From Candidatus Pacearchaeota archaeon (GTDB taxonomy: Archaea; Nanobdellota; Nanobdellia; Pacearchaeales; GW2011-AR1), in assembly GCA_016186425.1 (NCBI GenBank), contig JACPLR010000018.1:1-32000 (forward strand): 32,000 bases of DNA. Direction: 5' to 3'. Position numbers and translations under genes: made by a program. Below, one piece after another: positions 7,701 to 16,011 of the stretch. The notes under the pieces were generated by a model. That model made no database searches, was not told where the DNA came from, and was given only the letters and a program-made list of their open reading frames with translations. The first letter of the stretch is position 1. Each line of letters begins with the position of its first letter.

Positions 7701-10589
7701 ACTGGCAGTGTCATTGCAGCTAAAAATAATATTATGGCTTCCTGCTGAAATTCCAGAATATAAATAATAAAAATATGTTTCATTTAAAGAAACCATTGTA
7801 ATATTGCTAGAACTATCCAAGCTATAACCGCACCAGCTTATACCATCATTGATGCTTATATTAAAACTCAATGAAGAAGAATTATAAGTTATATTTTCAG
7901 GAGAAATAATTGAAATTAATGGAGCAATAGTATCAATATTCAAAGAACGGGTTTCACTAGAATATTCTGCAGTAATATTCGTATCTCCATCTTGTTCTAT
8001 TCTCAAGCACGAAACAAACCAAAAATGATCATCATCTGAAAGACCCTTAGAAAAACCGAGAATTGTATTATTAGCAGGACTTGTCATTGTTTCATTGCTG
8101 ATACTATCTAAGTTCAAAGTGCAGTTATCAACGACAGCATTTGTATAATAATAAGTGAAATTTATTGTGGCATTATTTGTAATTACATCATTATTTGGAG
8201 AAACAAGATAAATTACAGGAATTGGAGCAGGTCCAAAAACTTCAATATTTCCTATATCTGTCTGAACAGAATTCCCGGCGTCATCATAAATATAAAACCT
8301 ATAAGAGAAATTACCTGTATAAACTATTTTTGTATGTTCAATATAATAAGAAGTACCATTAATTGAAATAGCAGAATCATTTACCCAGCTCCCGCTTGAA
8401 TTTTGCGAGAAAATATAATTATCCAAGGCAATTGTATCTGCAGCAGAAACAACAAAACTTGCAACAGTATTATTATAAACTTGATTACTGGAAGATAATT
8501 CAGAATATGTAGGAGCAGTATTATCAATTGTTACCTGCCATAAATCTCCTTGTGTATTGTGGGATGGAGTAGCTGCATCAAAAACACTTATTCCAGAAGC
8601 GGCAATTCCTGTAGTGCTTGCAGTAATACTAACATTCAACCTCCATGTGCTATTTTGCAATGCAGCTTTGCTTCCAGAATAAAAAGTCATATTTACCATG
8701 CCAGTATTATTCAGATAAGTAAGATTTGCCTGAACATAACTTATGCCAGCAGAAATATCTGGAGAATCTGTAACAGTTGCAGACAAAGTAATATTTTGTC
8801 CAGATCTAACGCTTGCTTGCCCGTTAGGATAAATAACAATCATATCATAAACAATTGGTTTTGTTCTGTCAATAGTATAATGCTTAACATCATTGGCATT
8901 ATTGTTCTGCCCGTCATATGCTACAGCCCTTATATTATACCCTCCAGTATCATTGCTGAACAAAGCAGTATTCCAATTGCAAGTATAAGGCGAACTTGCA
9001 TCAACACAAATAATTGTATAACTAACACTTGAATTGCTATACTGAAATGTAACATTCACAATTCCAGAGCTATCAGAAGCATTTGCTCTTAAAGTAACAA
9101 TTCCATTAACAAAACTTGCGTTTACAGGCGACCACAAATTAATGCTTGGGGCGCTTGTATCACTAATTGTCAAAGGCAAATAATCTTTATTATAAGCGTT
9201 AATTGAATAAACAGCATCACAAATTCCATCAAGATTAATATCCTGGCAAGTTTGTGAAAAACCTGTTCCAGAGGATCTTGCCCAATAATTACCGCCAATA
9301 TTATTTCCTCCAACAATATTTGTAGTTAATGTTTTTGTTGTATTTAATCTATTAATAAAGTTTGGGGTAGAACTCATAGACACAAGATTATTTGTAGTTG
9401 AATTAAAAATATTATTATAAATAAGATTATTGTTCCCGCTGATAATTCTCAAAGCATACGAGTTCGATCTTACGCTATTATTAATAATCTTATTTTCATC
9501 AGTGTTTGATGTTAAATCAAAACCTAAAGATCCGGTTGCAGTTGCAGATATATTATTTCCAACAAAAGAATTGTTTCTTGCTCCAGAATGCAGTCTAATT
9601 GCCTCTGAACTGGAATTTAAGAGATTAATATTATTCCAGCTTATATTATTATTTCTAGATCCGGACAAAAGATAAAGGCCATAACTTGAGCCGCCTTTAA
9701 TAGTTACATTATTTTGCATAATTACATTGTGAATAGAATTTGTTGATAAAGATATTCCCCCTAAAACTGTTGAACCGTAAGTTGTTATATTATTTAATGT
9801 CAAATTATTTGCAATGCTTCCTGCGCCAAAAATAAATACTCCATAACTGCCAGTTCCGGAAGTGGAAATATTATTTTGGTACATCGTATTATTGCCAGAA
9901 TTGCTTAAATAAACGCTATAAGTATCTTTTCCAGAAGTAAATAAGAAACTGTTGCTTAAGGTATTATTCTTATAATTAACTAAAAAAACATTGTAATTTC
10001 TTGCGCTTGAAGAAGTTGAACCATAAGTAATAATTTTATTATTGCTAAAACTTGAATTTATTCCATTCTGAAAATAAAGCGCATAGCTATTTGTTCTTGA
10101 ATTGCTTCCCTGAGTAATATTGCAGTTCTGTAAATTAGTATGGTTGTATCCGTTGCTTGCTATAGCATACCCATTGGCTGACTGGGAATAATTTATTAAT
10201 GTGCTATTGCAATTCAAGGAAATGCTGTTAGCAAGAATATTAAAGCATGTTCCAGATGAATTAACGCTGTTATTTAAAATATAAATTGTATTTGCAGAAT
10301 TTAAATTCCCGCACTGATAAATATAAGTAATTGTAACTCCGTCTTCCAAAACCCCGAATCTTCCTGTAAATAAATTAGAAACATATCTTGCAACAGCCTG
10401 TATTCCGCCAATAAATCTCTGAGTAAAACTGGAAGAAGTCACATTTGTAGCAGTAACCACATCTGCCTTTGAGTCAACAGTATAACTTGAAGAAGTTCCG
10501 CTAAATGAAGATACTGATTCAGAATAATATATAATAGCAAATAAGAATAATATGCTTATAATTAAGCAGATAAAAAGTTTATTTCTCAT
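4716..10589 (-). CDS. Giant surface protein: β-helix, Ig-like domains, Trp/Cys modules, membrane anchor, basic tail
   Basis: The 1957-residue protein starts with a hydrophobic segment (LFICLIISILFLFAIIYY), a signal or anchor. Residues of about 80-470 are Asn-rich repeats such as NNISWNNINLL, typical of right-handed parallel β-helices (PbH1/NosD-like). Residues of about 473-1210 are several Ig-like β-sandwich repeats (PSINLWSPVNASFVNG and similar). From about 1213 come two thrombospondin-1-like modules (SDWSSWSAC, SWSSWSAWGSC) separated by nine glycines, then three further WxC modules. A membrane segment lies at about 1633-1652 (IFLWIILSVMFVYLGY). The last 300 residues are extremely Arg/Lys-rich and contain two related motifs (LREWKRKAYYDTSRLER, LGEWKKKGYYNTARLQRKL). 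This predicts a large extracellular adhesin-like part and a cytoplasmic basic tail that might bind nucleic acid or membrane. Its start overlaps the stop of the upstream AbrB-type gene by 11 bases. Confidence 0.9.
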   Translation of the reverse strand: MRNKLFICLIISILFLFAIIYYSESVSSFSGTSSSYTVDSKADVVTATNVTSSSFTQRFIGGIQAVARYVSNLFTGRFGVLEDGVTITYIYQCGNLNSANTIYILNNSVNSSGTCFNILANSISLNCNSTLINYSQSANGYAIASNGYNHTNLQNCNITQGSNSRTNSYALYFQNGINSSFSNNKIITYGSTSSSARNYNVFLVNYKNNTLSNSFLFTSGKDTYSVYLSNSGNNTMYQNNISTSGTGSYGVFIFGAGSIANNLTLNNITTYGSTVLGGISLSTNSIHNVIMQNNVTIKGGSSYGLYLLSGSRNNNISWNNINLLNSSSEAIRLHSGARNNSFVGNNISATATGSLGFDLTSNTDENKIINNSVRSNSYALRIISGNNNLIYNNIFNSTTNNLVSMSSTPNFINRLNTTKTLTTNIVGGNNIGGNYWARSSGTGFSQTCQDINLDGICDAVYSINAYNKDYLPLTISDTSAPSINLWSPVNASFVNGIVTLRANASDSSGIVNVTFQYSNSSVSYTIICVDASSPYTCNWNTALFSNDTGGYNIRAVAYDGQNNNANDVKHYTIDRTKPIVYDMIVIYPNGQASVRSGQNITLSATVTDSPDISAGISYVQANLTYLNNTGMVNMTFYSGSKAALQNSTWRLNVSITASTTGIAASGISVFDAATPSHNTQGDLWQVTIDNTAPTYSELSSSNQVYNNTVASFVVSAADTIALDNYIFSQNSSGSWVNDSAISINGTSYYIEHTKIVYTGNFSYRFYIYDDAGNSVQTDIGNIEVFGPAPIPVIYLVSPNNDVITNNATINFTYYYTNAVVDNCTLNLDSISNETMTSPANNTILGFSKGLSDDDHFWFVSCLRIEQDGDTNITAEYSSETRSLNIDTIAPLISIISPENITYNSSSLSFNISINDGISWCGYSLDSSSNITMVSLNETYFYYLYSGISAGSHNIIFSCNDTASNLNATQIRYFSINFPDLIVNITYPINLQDIIRGNDAVAGEDDLGLVANSINITARIYDNETGNNITGVTCHFYDNVTFIGDAYTNSSGHCTMNYTKSSKSTGRNPVSVNYTLLSDITKVINISEINISIIRYVTPVAMTNLRSFGGYFDGDISVLRINITKINESGTFFYNPQNISANATNAAQQPYSGGASYYPNGSTKNITYISQGQFSANQTVNTSFGSFVRWEVTASDNNFASYLGSAVHADKAVCTPSYSDWSSWSACSAGSQTSSRTDGCGGTEVRTQSCSGGGGGGGGGCIPSWSSWSAWGSCINNEERRTRSDGCGDTETEIRPCGCASDWQCGLWSGCVEGTQTRTCTDQNLCGDNSTMPVTSQSCIIGLNVEHTPQELFLNVLSGANINFQITATLTGVAPLEVKWYLDSAFQSGNSGTSSVSSSFSKSFSNNSQIRAEIISGTQSQEVTWQVNVLSKKEIGELGGATCNENWYCKWKPCDVTGYKYSEKCEDLNSCGTNLNKPYKQACSCIPEFKCEDWSECAADYNVKNILAGEPTIKGQQQRTCDDFKLCENNTIETRECNLAVPIKAVKTDYCYEKYIEIKEVESQKLVSRVKESAFQNIKRIDIGFLVTDDFSGFCSYCYDRIKNFDEKETDCGGKYCMACTEKGEFVDYLNYTRIFLWIILSVMFVYLGYRNREQIIELSGEIKRRIIKKPEIIRIKPSRVYVKPRPRISILSRISSALKSIPRPRIEFKLRLRVRKPEVARIREPIISRIRKRIKLFRYRRAFKEREIVPKERVIERIIVERRPRPRIKPLVAELSGKLREWKRKAYYDTSRLERGLAEGIRYRFSEYKKRRNERRVLREKRKTEKMLLRERKVIGRRRFWENRKLLKRKRKAERIKAREERRRGKERIRIERKQERIKKRELRKQKRFKRKQFRAERRIVRKAARVIKKRIRRKEISHKEVPDLEKQLGEWKKKGYYNTARLQRKLDEFKGRNPLK

Positions 10590-10758
10590 TTTTCCTTCTT
10601 TTTAATTTTTTAATTATTATTTCATTATCTTCAATATCTAGAAAAAGCTCAACATCATCACTTGGTTTTAAGCCAAGATTTTCAAGCAGAGAATTCGGCA
10701 AAGCAACGCGATTAAGCTTCTGGATCTTCAAATCACCAAATTTAATCCTTTTCACCAT
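10579..10758 (-). CDS. AbrB/SpoVT-type swapped-hairpin DNA-binding protein
   Basis: This small gene encodes 59 residues. The sequence KIQKLNRVALPNSLLENLGL followed by KPSDDVELFLDIEDNEIIIKKL is the classic AbrB/MazE looped-hinge pattern: a basic strand, a P-N-S-L-L helix, G-L-K-P-S-D and two further strands. Such proteins act as dimeric DNA-binding regulators or as antitoxins. No toxin-sized partner is adjacent. The last 11 bases overlap the start of the giant surface protein gene in another frame (GAGAAATAA across its ATG), so the two are probably translationally coupled. A 16-base perfect palindrome lies about 56 bases before the start, a good candidate autoregulatory operator. The coding frame of 60 codons is clean. 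Confidence 0.85.
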   Translation of the reverse strand: MVKRIKFGDLKIQKLNRVALPNSLLENLGLKPSDDVELFLDIEDNEIIIKKLKRRKNEK

Positions 10759-10813
10759 CTTTTTATTTACTTTTATTCCGCTTAACTATTAATACTTTTT
10801 TAATACTTTATTT

Positions 10814-10829
10814 ATACTAATATTAGTAT
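10814..10829. promoter_or_regulatory. Palindromic operator candidate upstream of the AbrB-type gene
   Basis: ATACTAATATTAGTAT is a perfect 16-base palindrome. A TATA-like TTTAAATAC lies directly upstream on the minus strand (about 10828-10836), and two further AATACTT half-sites lie between the palindrome and the gene (about 10792-10808). Repeated AATACT half-sites between TATA box and start codon are what a dimeric repressor would bind. The link to the AbrB-type protein is inference from position. Confidence 0.55.
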
Positions 10830-10893
10830 TTAAATGTTATTATTGGCATGAATATGCCTTAATCCCAAGTTAATTAAAACCTCTTAATCCATA

Positions 10894-11152
10894 AAATATT
10901 AATATATCAAGCGAATAAATCATGTAAATTTTTCTCCTATTAAAAGGAAAATTTGATAAAGAAAATTATTACATTTAAAGGAGATGTCATAAGAAGAACC
11001 TTGGTTCTTTTTATAAAGGAAAGTTTGATAAATGGTTGCTGGATGCATAGAAACCCGCTGGAGGTTTTTATATTGGTTGCCCTTATTATTGCAGTATTTT
11101 CAAAACTATTCTGAAATCATACTATACCTTTGCCTAATTTAGATGAGAAAGT
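10894..11152 (+). repeat. Modular intergenic element, long copy with three cassette types
   Basis: The left block (CAAGCGAATAAATCATGTAA, then ATTTTTC) is followed by a GGAAAATTTGATAAAGAAAA cassette, the 38-base GGAGATGTCATAAG cassette (10977-11014), an AAAGGAAAGTTTGATAA half cassette, and a hairpin AAACCCGCTGGAGGTTTTTAT. The right part has TTGCAGTATTTTCAAAA, CTGAAATCATAC and TTTGCCTAATTTA. Bases 10894-11071 match 26027-26204 with one difference (11032 A, 26165 G). The rest of this 460-base gap, apart from the operator region, shows no gene. Confidence 0.85.
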
Positions 11153-11219
11153 GTCTGATACTTCATTAATCATTAATTTCAATAATCTAATATTCTGTAA
11201 GTCACATACTTTAAACTAA

Positions 11220-12686
11220 TTAAGACAAGCTATAATTTCCAATAAACTCTTCAATATTTTCCTTGCTAGAAGAGGTTTCTGATAGTTTTTTAGCAAGATT
11301 CTTAACCCATTTAACTCTATCTAATTCAATTTGCTCATTTAAAATAGTGCTATTATTATTTGAATAATCATAAGATTTTTCAAGCCAGTAATTTCCAAGC
11401 TGGAATCTTAAAATTAACCTGCCATTAACAACTTCTGATTTAGTTATTTTAACCTCGCTTGCTCTGGTAGCTGCTTTTAACTTAAATAATTCATCATCAG
11501 TCAAAACATAATCGCTTAAATTTTCAATAACAACTGAAACACTCTTTGTTATATTAGATGTAAGGTTACTAGTCATGTTTGTAGCCGCATTTTGCAGAGT
11601 TTGATTTTCTTCTGCCTCTCCTAAAGTTTCACTTTCAGATGTAGCAGTCTGTTCAGGAGTTTCAACGTTAAGATTAGTTGTTACAGATGTAATTTCTTCG
11701 CTGCCAGAGATCAAAGAAACTTTTAACCGCCCTTCTTGAGCAATTAAATTCAACGAAGATAGCTCAATCCCTAAAGTGTAAGCAGTTTCCCCAAGATATT
11801 CTTGTCCAAATCCATTTTGTTTTTCAGAATAATTTGTTATTACAGTTACAACCCCATTATTAAGAATTAAAGAAACCGTCTGCGATGAGGATATAATTTC
11901 AGCAGTTTCTCCTTCTGCGAGAGCATAAGTATAAGGAGTATTTTTTGATGTCTTGCCTTCAACTTCAACACTTAACTCTGCAACAACACCTCCTGTAATG
12001 CCTGCTGCTTCACTCTCCTTATTCTGTTTAGTTTCTGATTTTTCTTCTTTCTTTTCTTCACTTTTTCCTTCCTCTTCATTCTTGCTTTCACTTGCAGAAC
12101 CTGATCCAGTATCTATTGTTTCCGTCGTTGTAGTTGCTTCGGTTTGTGTTTCTGTATTTGTTTCGCTTGTCGTTGTAGTCTCAGGAGAAGTTCCATTAGT
12201 TTCTCCTTTTTTTTCCTTATCCTTGTCTTTATCCTTTTCACTAATTTTATTTACTTTCATAGCAAAAGAAACTTCAGGATAAATTTCTTTCTCGCCAGCA
12301 ACTCCAAAACCACTTCCCTCCCCGCTTAAAGATTTTCCTTCTGCATAAAACTTTCCATTAGTTGTCGAGCTAGAAACTAAATTAGAAAGCTGATAATCAT
12401 AATCACTTTCCCCCATGCTAATTCTTACAACAGAATCAGCAGGAATTAATTCTCCTTTTTTCAAGCTTAATGACAAGCTTCCTTTCAAGGTTTCATTTGG
12501 AGTGTAACTGGTTTGTATGCTTAAAACCGCCTGGCCAGCAAGTCTTTTTTGCATATAATTAAAAACCAAAAAAGAAATAAAAATAATTGCAACTACTCCA
12601 ATAATTATTGCCAATTTTTTTCTAATATCCTTCTTTTTATTTTCACTCTTATCATATTTCTCAAATTTGTATTTTTTCTTAACCAT
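11220..12686 (-). CDS. Membrane-anchored surface protein with acidic Ser/Thr-rich stalk
   Basis: The 488-residue protein has a basic N-terminus and one membrane segment at about 25-45 (LAIIIGVVAIIFISFLVFNY), followed by RLAGQAVLS, a short motif often found after the anchor in DPANN surface proteins as far as I recall. A β-rich region comes next (about 50-150), then a low-complexity stalk (about 150-230) of Lys/Glu followed by Thr/Ser/Glu repeats. A second β-rich region follows with many NxS/T sites, and the tail is charged. I do not recognise the family. It is the last gene of a three-gene run (13700 to 11220) whose spacers are 4 and 17 bases, all encoding anchored or secreted proteins, so they probably build one envelope structure. 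Confidence 0.85.
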   Translation of the reverse strand: MVKKKYKFEKYDKSENKKKDIRKKLAIIIGVVAIIFISFLVFNYMQKRLAGQAVLSIQTSYTPNETLKGSLSLSLKKGELIPADSVVRISMGESDYDYQLSNLVSSSTTNGKFYAEGKSLSGEGSGFGVAGEKEIYPEVSFAMKVNKISEKDKDKDKEKKGETNGTSPETTTTSETNTETQTEATTTTETIDTGSGSASESKNEEEGKSEEKKEEKSETKQNKESEAAGITGGVVAELSVEVEGKTSKNTPYTYALAEGETAEIISSSQTVSLILNNGVVTVITNYSEKQNGFGQEYLGETAYTLGIELSSLNLIAQEGRLKVSLISGSEEITSVTTNLNVETPEQTATSESETLGEAEENQTLQNAATNMTSNLTSNITKSVSVVIENLSDYVLTDDELFKLKAATRASEVKITKSEVVNGRLILRFQLGNYWLEKSYDYSNNNSTILNEQIELDRVKWVKNLAKKLSETSSSKENIEEFIGNYSLS

Positions 12687-12703
12687 AATAAAAATTAATA
12701 AAT

Positions 12704-13420
12704 TTAGCTTGTGGTCTCAACAATTGTAACTACATCACTCCAATTTATATCTCCGCTAACCTCAACATAAACAGAAATAACATCTCCGGCTTCATAACTT
12801 ATTACTCCTTCTGACTGGATATCATAATCTTTCTTCTTGCTGTCAGAAGAGGAAATTGTATTGCTAAATCCTGTATCTTGCCCGTTCTTGATTATTTTAA
12901 TATTAACCTTGCCATCTCCTCCTATTTTCATGCTTGTTGACAATCCCGTAATGCTGCCTGGCCTTAACATTACATAACCTATATCCTCGCTTGATCTCAC
13001 TCCTGTAGCTGTATCAATATAACTTGAATCGCTAGAATTTTCATTGTAACCAAAATGCAAAAGCTGGATGTTATTTGTTTCTTTTTCTGTTTTCTTTAGC
13101 TCATTAGATGAAAATGTAACAACAAAAACTTTTTTATCAGTCTTATTATCAGCATAATTAACTTGATAAATGCCTATGTTATTTTTCTCAATTTTTTTAA
13201 TATCCACCTCTTCTGGAAGATTATTCGGGTCTATTTGGGTTATATTCTTAATTTGTTCTTCCTTAATTCCTTCTTCATTAACAAAACCTTTTATATAATT
13301 GGAAATCTCGCCAGAAATATCAGAACTAGAAATACTCTGGGCAAAAACACCGGCTGTCACTAAAAAAATCATTCCTATTGCAAAAATCATCCCTTTTCTC
13401 ATTTTAATCTTAACTAACAT
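12704..13420 (-). CDS. Secreted protein, unrecognised
   Basis: The 238-residue protein begins with a signal peptide (MRKGMIFAIGMIFLVTAGVFA, probable cleavage after VFA-Q). The mature part has a short helical region (YIKGFVNEEGIKEEQIKNI) and then a β-rich body of about 150 residues with GSITGLSTSMKIGGDGKVNI and a final DINWSDVVTIVETTS. The latter half resembles a small jelly-roll or Ig-like fold, but no family is recognised. The first ATG (13420) is preceded by GGTTGATC, a plausible ribosome binding site that includes the stop of the previous gene; a second in-frame ATG at 13402 is directly before the signal peptide and could be the true start. It is the middle gene of the three-gene operon. 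Confidence 0.85.
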   Translation of the reverse strand: MLVKIKMRKGMIFAIGMIFLVTAGVFAQSISSSDISGEISNYIKGFVNEEGIKEEQIKNITQIDPNNLPEEVDIKKIEKNNIGIYQVNYADNKTDKKVFVVTFSSNELKKTEKETNNIQLLHFGYNENSSDSSYIDTATGVRSSEDIGYVMLRPGSITGLSTSMKIGGDGKVNIKIIKNGQDTGFSNTISSSDSKKKDYDIQSEGVISYEAGDVISVYVEVSGDINWSDVVTIVETTS

Positions 13421-13424
13421 AAGA

Positions 13425-13700
13425 TCAACCGCTTGTATTTGTTAAATTTGCTGCAGGTTGTTCTTGTTGCGGCGGTTCATATTTAACACATACTATCTGA
13501 TTAGTTCCGTCAGTTAATCCAACAGATCCCTGTTGCTTCACTCCTTCAATAAGCGCGTTAATAGTTTGTTGTTGCACTTTTATCTGGGTATTTAGGAAAA
13601 AACTTTGTATTTTAGGCCCGATTAGCAATATATAAATCAAAGCCAAAGCCAATACAATAATAATAGCAATAGCAACAGCAAACTTTTTATCTTTTACCAC
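13425..13700 (-). CDS. Small membrane-anchored protein, first gene of the surface operon
   Basis: The 91-residue protein has a basic start (MVKDKK) and one long membrane segment at about 7-30 (FAVAIAIIIVLALALIYILL). A short Gln-rich helical part (IKVQQQTINALIEGVKQQG) follows, with a single cysteine in IVCVKYEPP and a Pro/Gln-rich end. It starts with GTG, chosen because a full Shine-Dalgarno sequence lies six bases upstream. It has no recognisable family. Its small size, one anchor and position four bases before a secreted-protein gene suggest it is a subunit of the same envelope complex. Confidence 0.8.
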   Translation of the reverse strand: MVKDKKFAVAIAIIIVLALALIYILLIGPKIQSFFLNTQIKVQQQTINALIEGVKQQGSVGLTDGTNQIVCVKYEPPQQEQPAANLTNTSG

Positions 13701-13703
13701 TTT

Positions 13704-13710
13704 ACCTCCT
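13704..13710 (-). promoter_or_regulatory. Strong ribosome binding site deciding a GTG start
   Basis: AGGAGGT precedes the GTG at 13700 with a spacer of a few bases. Most genes in this window appear leaderless with a TATA box about 25 bases upstream, so this clear Shine-Dalgarno sequence is unusual here. It supports the GTG as the start. Confidence 0.7.
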
Positions 13711-13912
13711 TTTATAGCATAATTTAGATTAATATATCTAAGTTTAAAAACTATTCGTTTATATAAAAATAGTTTTTAAAATACTATAAATATTACAGAT
13801 ATTTAGCTACCTAACCAATAAATAAAAAAATAGAGTTAATCAAAATGATGTGAACCCCTCTAGGTAGACACTTAGAATAGCTAATATACATTATTAATTT
13901 AAAACTAGTTTA

Positions 13913-13957
13913 ACAAGCGAATAAATTATGTAAAAGTATTGCAGTATTTTCAAAACA
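13913..13957 (+). repeat. Modular intergenic element, collapsed copy
   Basis: CAAGCGAATAAATTATGTAA, the left end of the long copies at 10894 and 26027, is joined directly to ATTGCAGTATTTTCAAAAC, which in those copies lies beyond the cassettes. The copy therefore looks like an empty site or a deletion of all cassettes. The rest of this 298-base gap shows no gene. Confidence 0.7.
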
Positions 13958-13998
13958 TTTAAAAGAAAAACTAATAAAGACAACTAATGTTTTCCTTT

Positions 13999-15237
13999 TT
14001 AAATTATCTCTCCAAAACCTATTAATCTCCAATGCCCCTTTATATTTCTGGCAATTCCTACATTATCTCCCTTGAACGGAACAACTGGAATATTCAACTC
14101 TAAATCCAAAATGCCCTCTTTAATTGTCTTTATTCTTCCGACACTTATTGAAGTATTAATGCTTAACATAAGCATTTCGCTTGGCTTGAAATCTTCAACA
14201 ACAAATTGCTCTTCCATTCCAAGAACCTGCTTAAAATGCTGGGCCCTAATTTTTATATTATATGATATTACTGGCAATTTATTATTCAATCCGGCAACAC
14301 AACCAGAAAGATTGTCTGCTTTGGTTAAAGTCATATCAAGCTCTGTTTCAATTGCCAAGCTTCCTCCAGGTCCTGCTGCACTAACTCTGTGATCTCCTCT
14401 TTGCAAAGAAACAATTTTTGTTTTAACAGTTTCATAAATTCTCTGATTTTTTTCAATAACATTTAATCCTGGCTTAATTTCAATTTCATCTCCCACTTTC
14501 AAAATTCCTTTCATCAAACTCCCACCTAAAACCCCTCCGTGCAATTCAGAAGCAGGAGTTCCTGGTTTGTTAATGTCAAAGCTTCTTGCAACAACAAAAA
14601 CAGGATCAGAATTAATTTCTCTCTTTGGTACTTCAATTTCAGCAAGATACTTATAAACTTTATCAATATTTATTTTCTGTTGTGCAGAAACTGGAATTAT
14701 TTCCGAGTTTTCAGCAATAGTGCCTTTAACAAATTCTTTTATTTCTTTATAATTTTTTATTGCTTGTTCTTTTGAAACAAGATCTATCTTGTTCTGGATA
14801 ATTGCAATCTTTTTAACATTTTTTGCTTGAAGGGCAACTAAATGCTCTCGTGTTTGTGGCTTAATTCCTTCATTTGCAGCCACAACAAGAAGCGCAACAT
14901 CAACTATTTCAGCTCCAGATAACATTGTTGCCATCAGCATCTCATGTCCTGGCACATCAACAAAAGTTATGTATCTATAAGGCTCGCCATTTTCAACCTC
15001 GTAGTTATTCCCAGACTTCCTTAAGATTATGTCAGAATAACCAAGTTTTATTGTAATTCCTCTTTTCAATTCTTCGGAATGTGTATCAGTAAACTTCCCG
15101 CTAAGCGCATAAAGAAGCGTTGTCTTGCCATGATCAATATGCCCCGCCATGCCGACATTTAATATCGGCAGTTTTGAAATATCAATACCGTTATTTGCTT
15201 TATTATCTTTATGATTATTTTTATTATCCTTTTCCAT
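13999..15237 (-). CDS. eif2g: Translation initiation factor aIF2 subunit γ
   Basis: aIF2γ is the GTPase that carries initiator Met-tRNA to the small ribosomal subunit. The 412 residues are the usual length. GTPase motifs are present: G1 GHIDHGKTT (about 32-40), switch 1 around KRGITIKLGY, G3 DVPGHE, G4 NKID and G5 SA. Two β-barrel domains follow, with the family signatures RSFDINKPGT and GGVLGGSL. The knuckle between switch 1 and G3, which holds four cysteines in many archaeal and eukaryotic proteins, has no cysteine here (SDIILRKSGNNYEVENGE). It follows the S6e gene on the same strand, a linkage common in archaea. Confidence 0.97.
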   Translation of the reverse strand: MEKDNKNNHKDNKANNGIDISKLPILNVGMAGHIDHGKTTLLYALSGKFTDTHSEELKRGITIKLGYSDIILRKSGNNYEVENGEPYRYITFVDVPGHEMLMATMLSGAEIVDVALLVVAANEGIKPQTREHLVALQAKNVKKIAIIQNKIDLVSKEQAIKNYKEIKEFVKGTIAENSEIIPVSAQQKINIDKVYKYLAEIEVPKREINSDPVFVVARSFDINKPGTPASELHGGVLGGSLMKGILKVGDEIEIKPGLNVIEKNQRIYETVKTKIVSLQRGDHRVSAAGPGGSLAIETELDMTLTKADNLSGCVAGLNNKLPVISYNIKIRAQHFKQVLGMEEQFVVEDFKPSEMLMLSINTSISVGRIKTIKEGILDLELNIPVVPFKGDNVGIARNIKGHWRLIGFGEII

Positions 15238-15378
15238 GAATTAACAAGAATTAGAGGTTTTTTAAAGGTGTTGATTTTGTTAAGTAAAATATCAAACTTG
15301 ACATTTTATATAATCCCATATACCATTCAAAATGCCAAAATATAGTTAATATTTATTAATAATACTAATGCTCAATGT

Positions 15379-15414
15379 GAAAATCAGGCAAAATTATAGT
15401 ATAGTTTCAAAATA
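15379..15414 (+). repeat. Remnant of the modular intergenic element
   Basis: GAAAATCAGGCAAAATTATA resembles the left block and is followed by AGTTTCAAAATAA, but no right block is clear. It lies in the 203-base gap between the S6e and aIF2γ genes. The call is weak. Confidence 0.3.
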
Positions 15415-15440
15415 AATTTAGTTAAGATATGAGATTTACT

Positions 15441-15875
15441 TTACACTTTTTCTCCACTACTTTTACTCTTCTCTTCTTTTTCCGCTTTCTCTTTTTTCTG
15501 ATTCTGGTCTGGGAAGATTTCTTCTAAGGATTTTCCGCCTTTTTTAAGAACATTAAGGTTAATTTGGATAATATTGCTTGAAATTTCATTTCCCCTCACT
15601 GTTTTCTTTCTTCTGAAACCTTTATGAGGTGTTTTTCTCAAAAAAGGACCTTTTGTCAATAAAATTTTTTTTAATGTCAATCCAGAAACATCTTTCTTTC
15701 CAGGCAGGCCAGCTTTATCACTAGTTCCTTTTATCTCAAATTCATAGCCGGATAAATCTCCGCTTATATCTTTGCCACTAAGTTTTTCTCCGATTTTTTT
15801 TCCAATAAGATCTTCTGATTCAGTTTCAAGATGGAAAGTCTTTCCTTTTTCTGAAATATTTAATTTAAATGCCAT
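15441..15875 (-). CDS. rps6e: Small-subunit ribosomal protein eS6
   Basis: eS6 is a component of the archaeal and eukaryotic small ribosomal subunit. The 144-residue protein has the family signatures FKLNISEKGKTFHLE at the start, GKKIGEKLSGKDI, a GYEFEIKGTSDKAGLPGKKD block that is the most conserved part of S6e, and FRRKKTVRGNEIS. The final 25 residues are a charged Lys/Glu extension not needed for the fold. It lies just upstream of aIF2γ in the same direction, supporting both calls, though 203 bases separate them, so each may also have its own promoter. Confidence 0.97.
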   Translation of the reverse strand: MAFKLNISEKGKTFHLETESEDLIGKKIGEKLSGKDISGDLSGYEFEIKGTSDKAGLPGKKDVSGLTLKKILLTKGPFLRKTPHKGFRRKKTVRGNEISSNIIQINLNVLKKGGKSLEEIFPDQNQKKEKAEKEEKSKSSGEKV

Positions 15876-16011
15876 TTTAATTAAGGTAAAAGAGTATTTT
15901 TAAACCTTTGTTTCACCAAAGAAAGTTACACACAACTTAGTTAAATAAATTGATTTATTTATCCATATCTTAATTATCATAAATAATACAATATTCTCAA
16001 TCACTAACTTT

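Noticed and set aside
10977-11014. C/D-box guide RNA
   Set aside because: The cassette has no RUGAUGA and CUGA pair; its hairpin is a better explanation.
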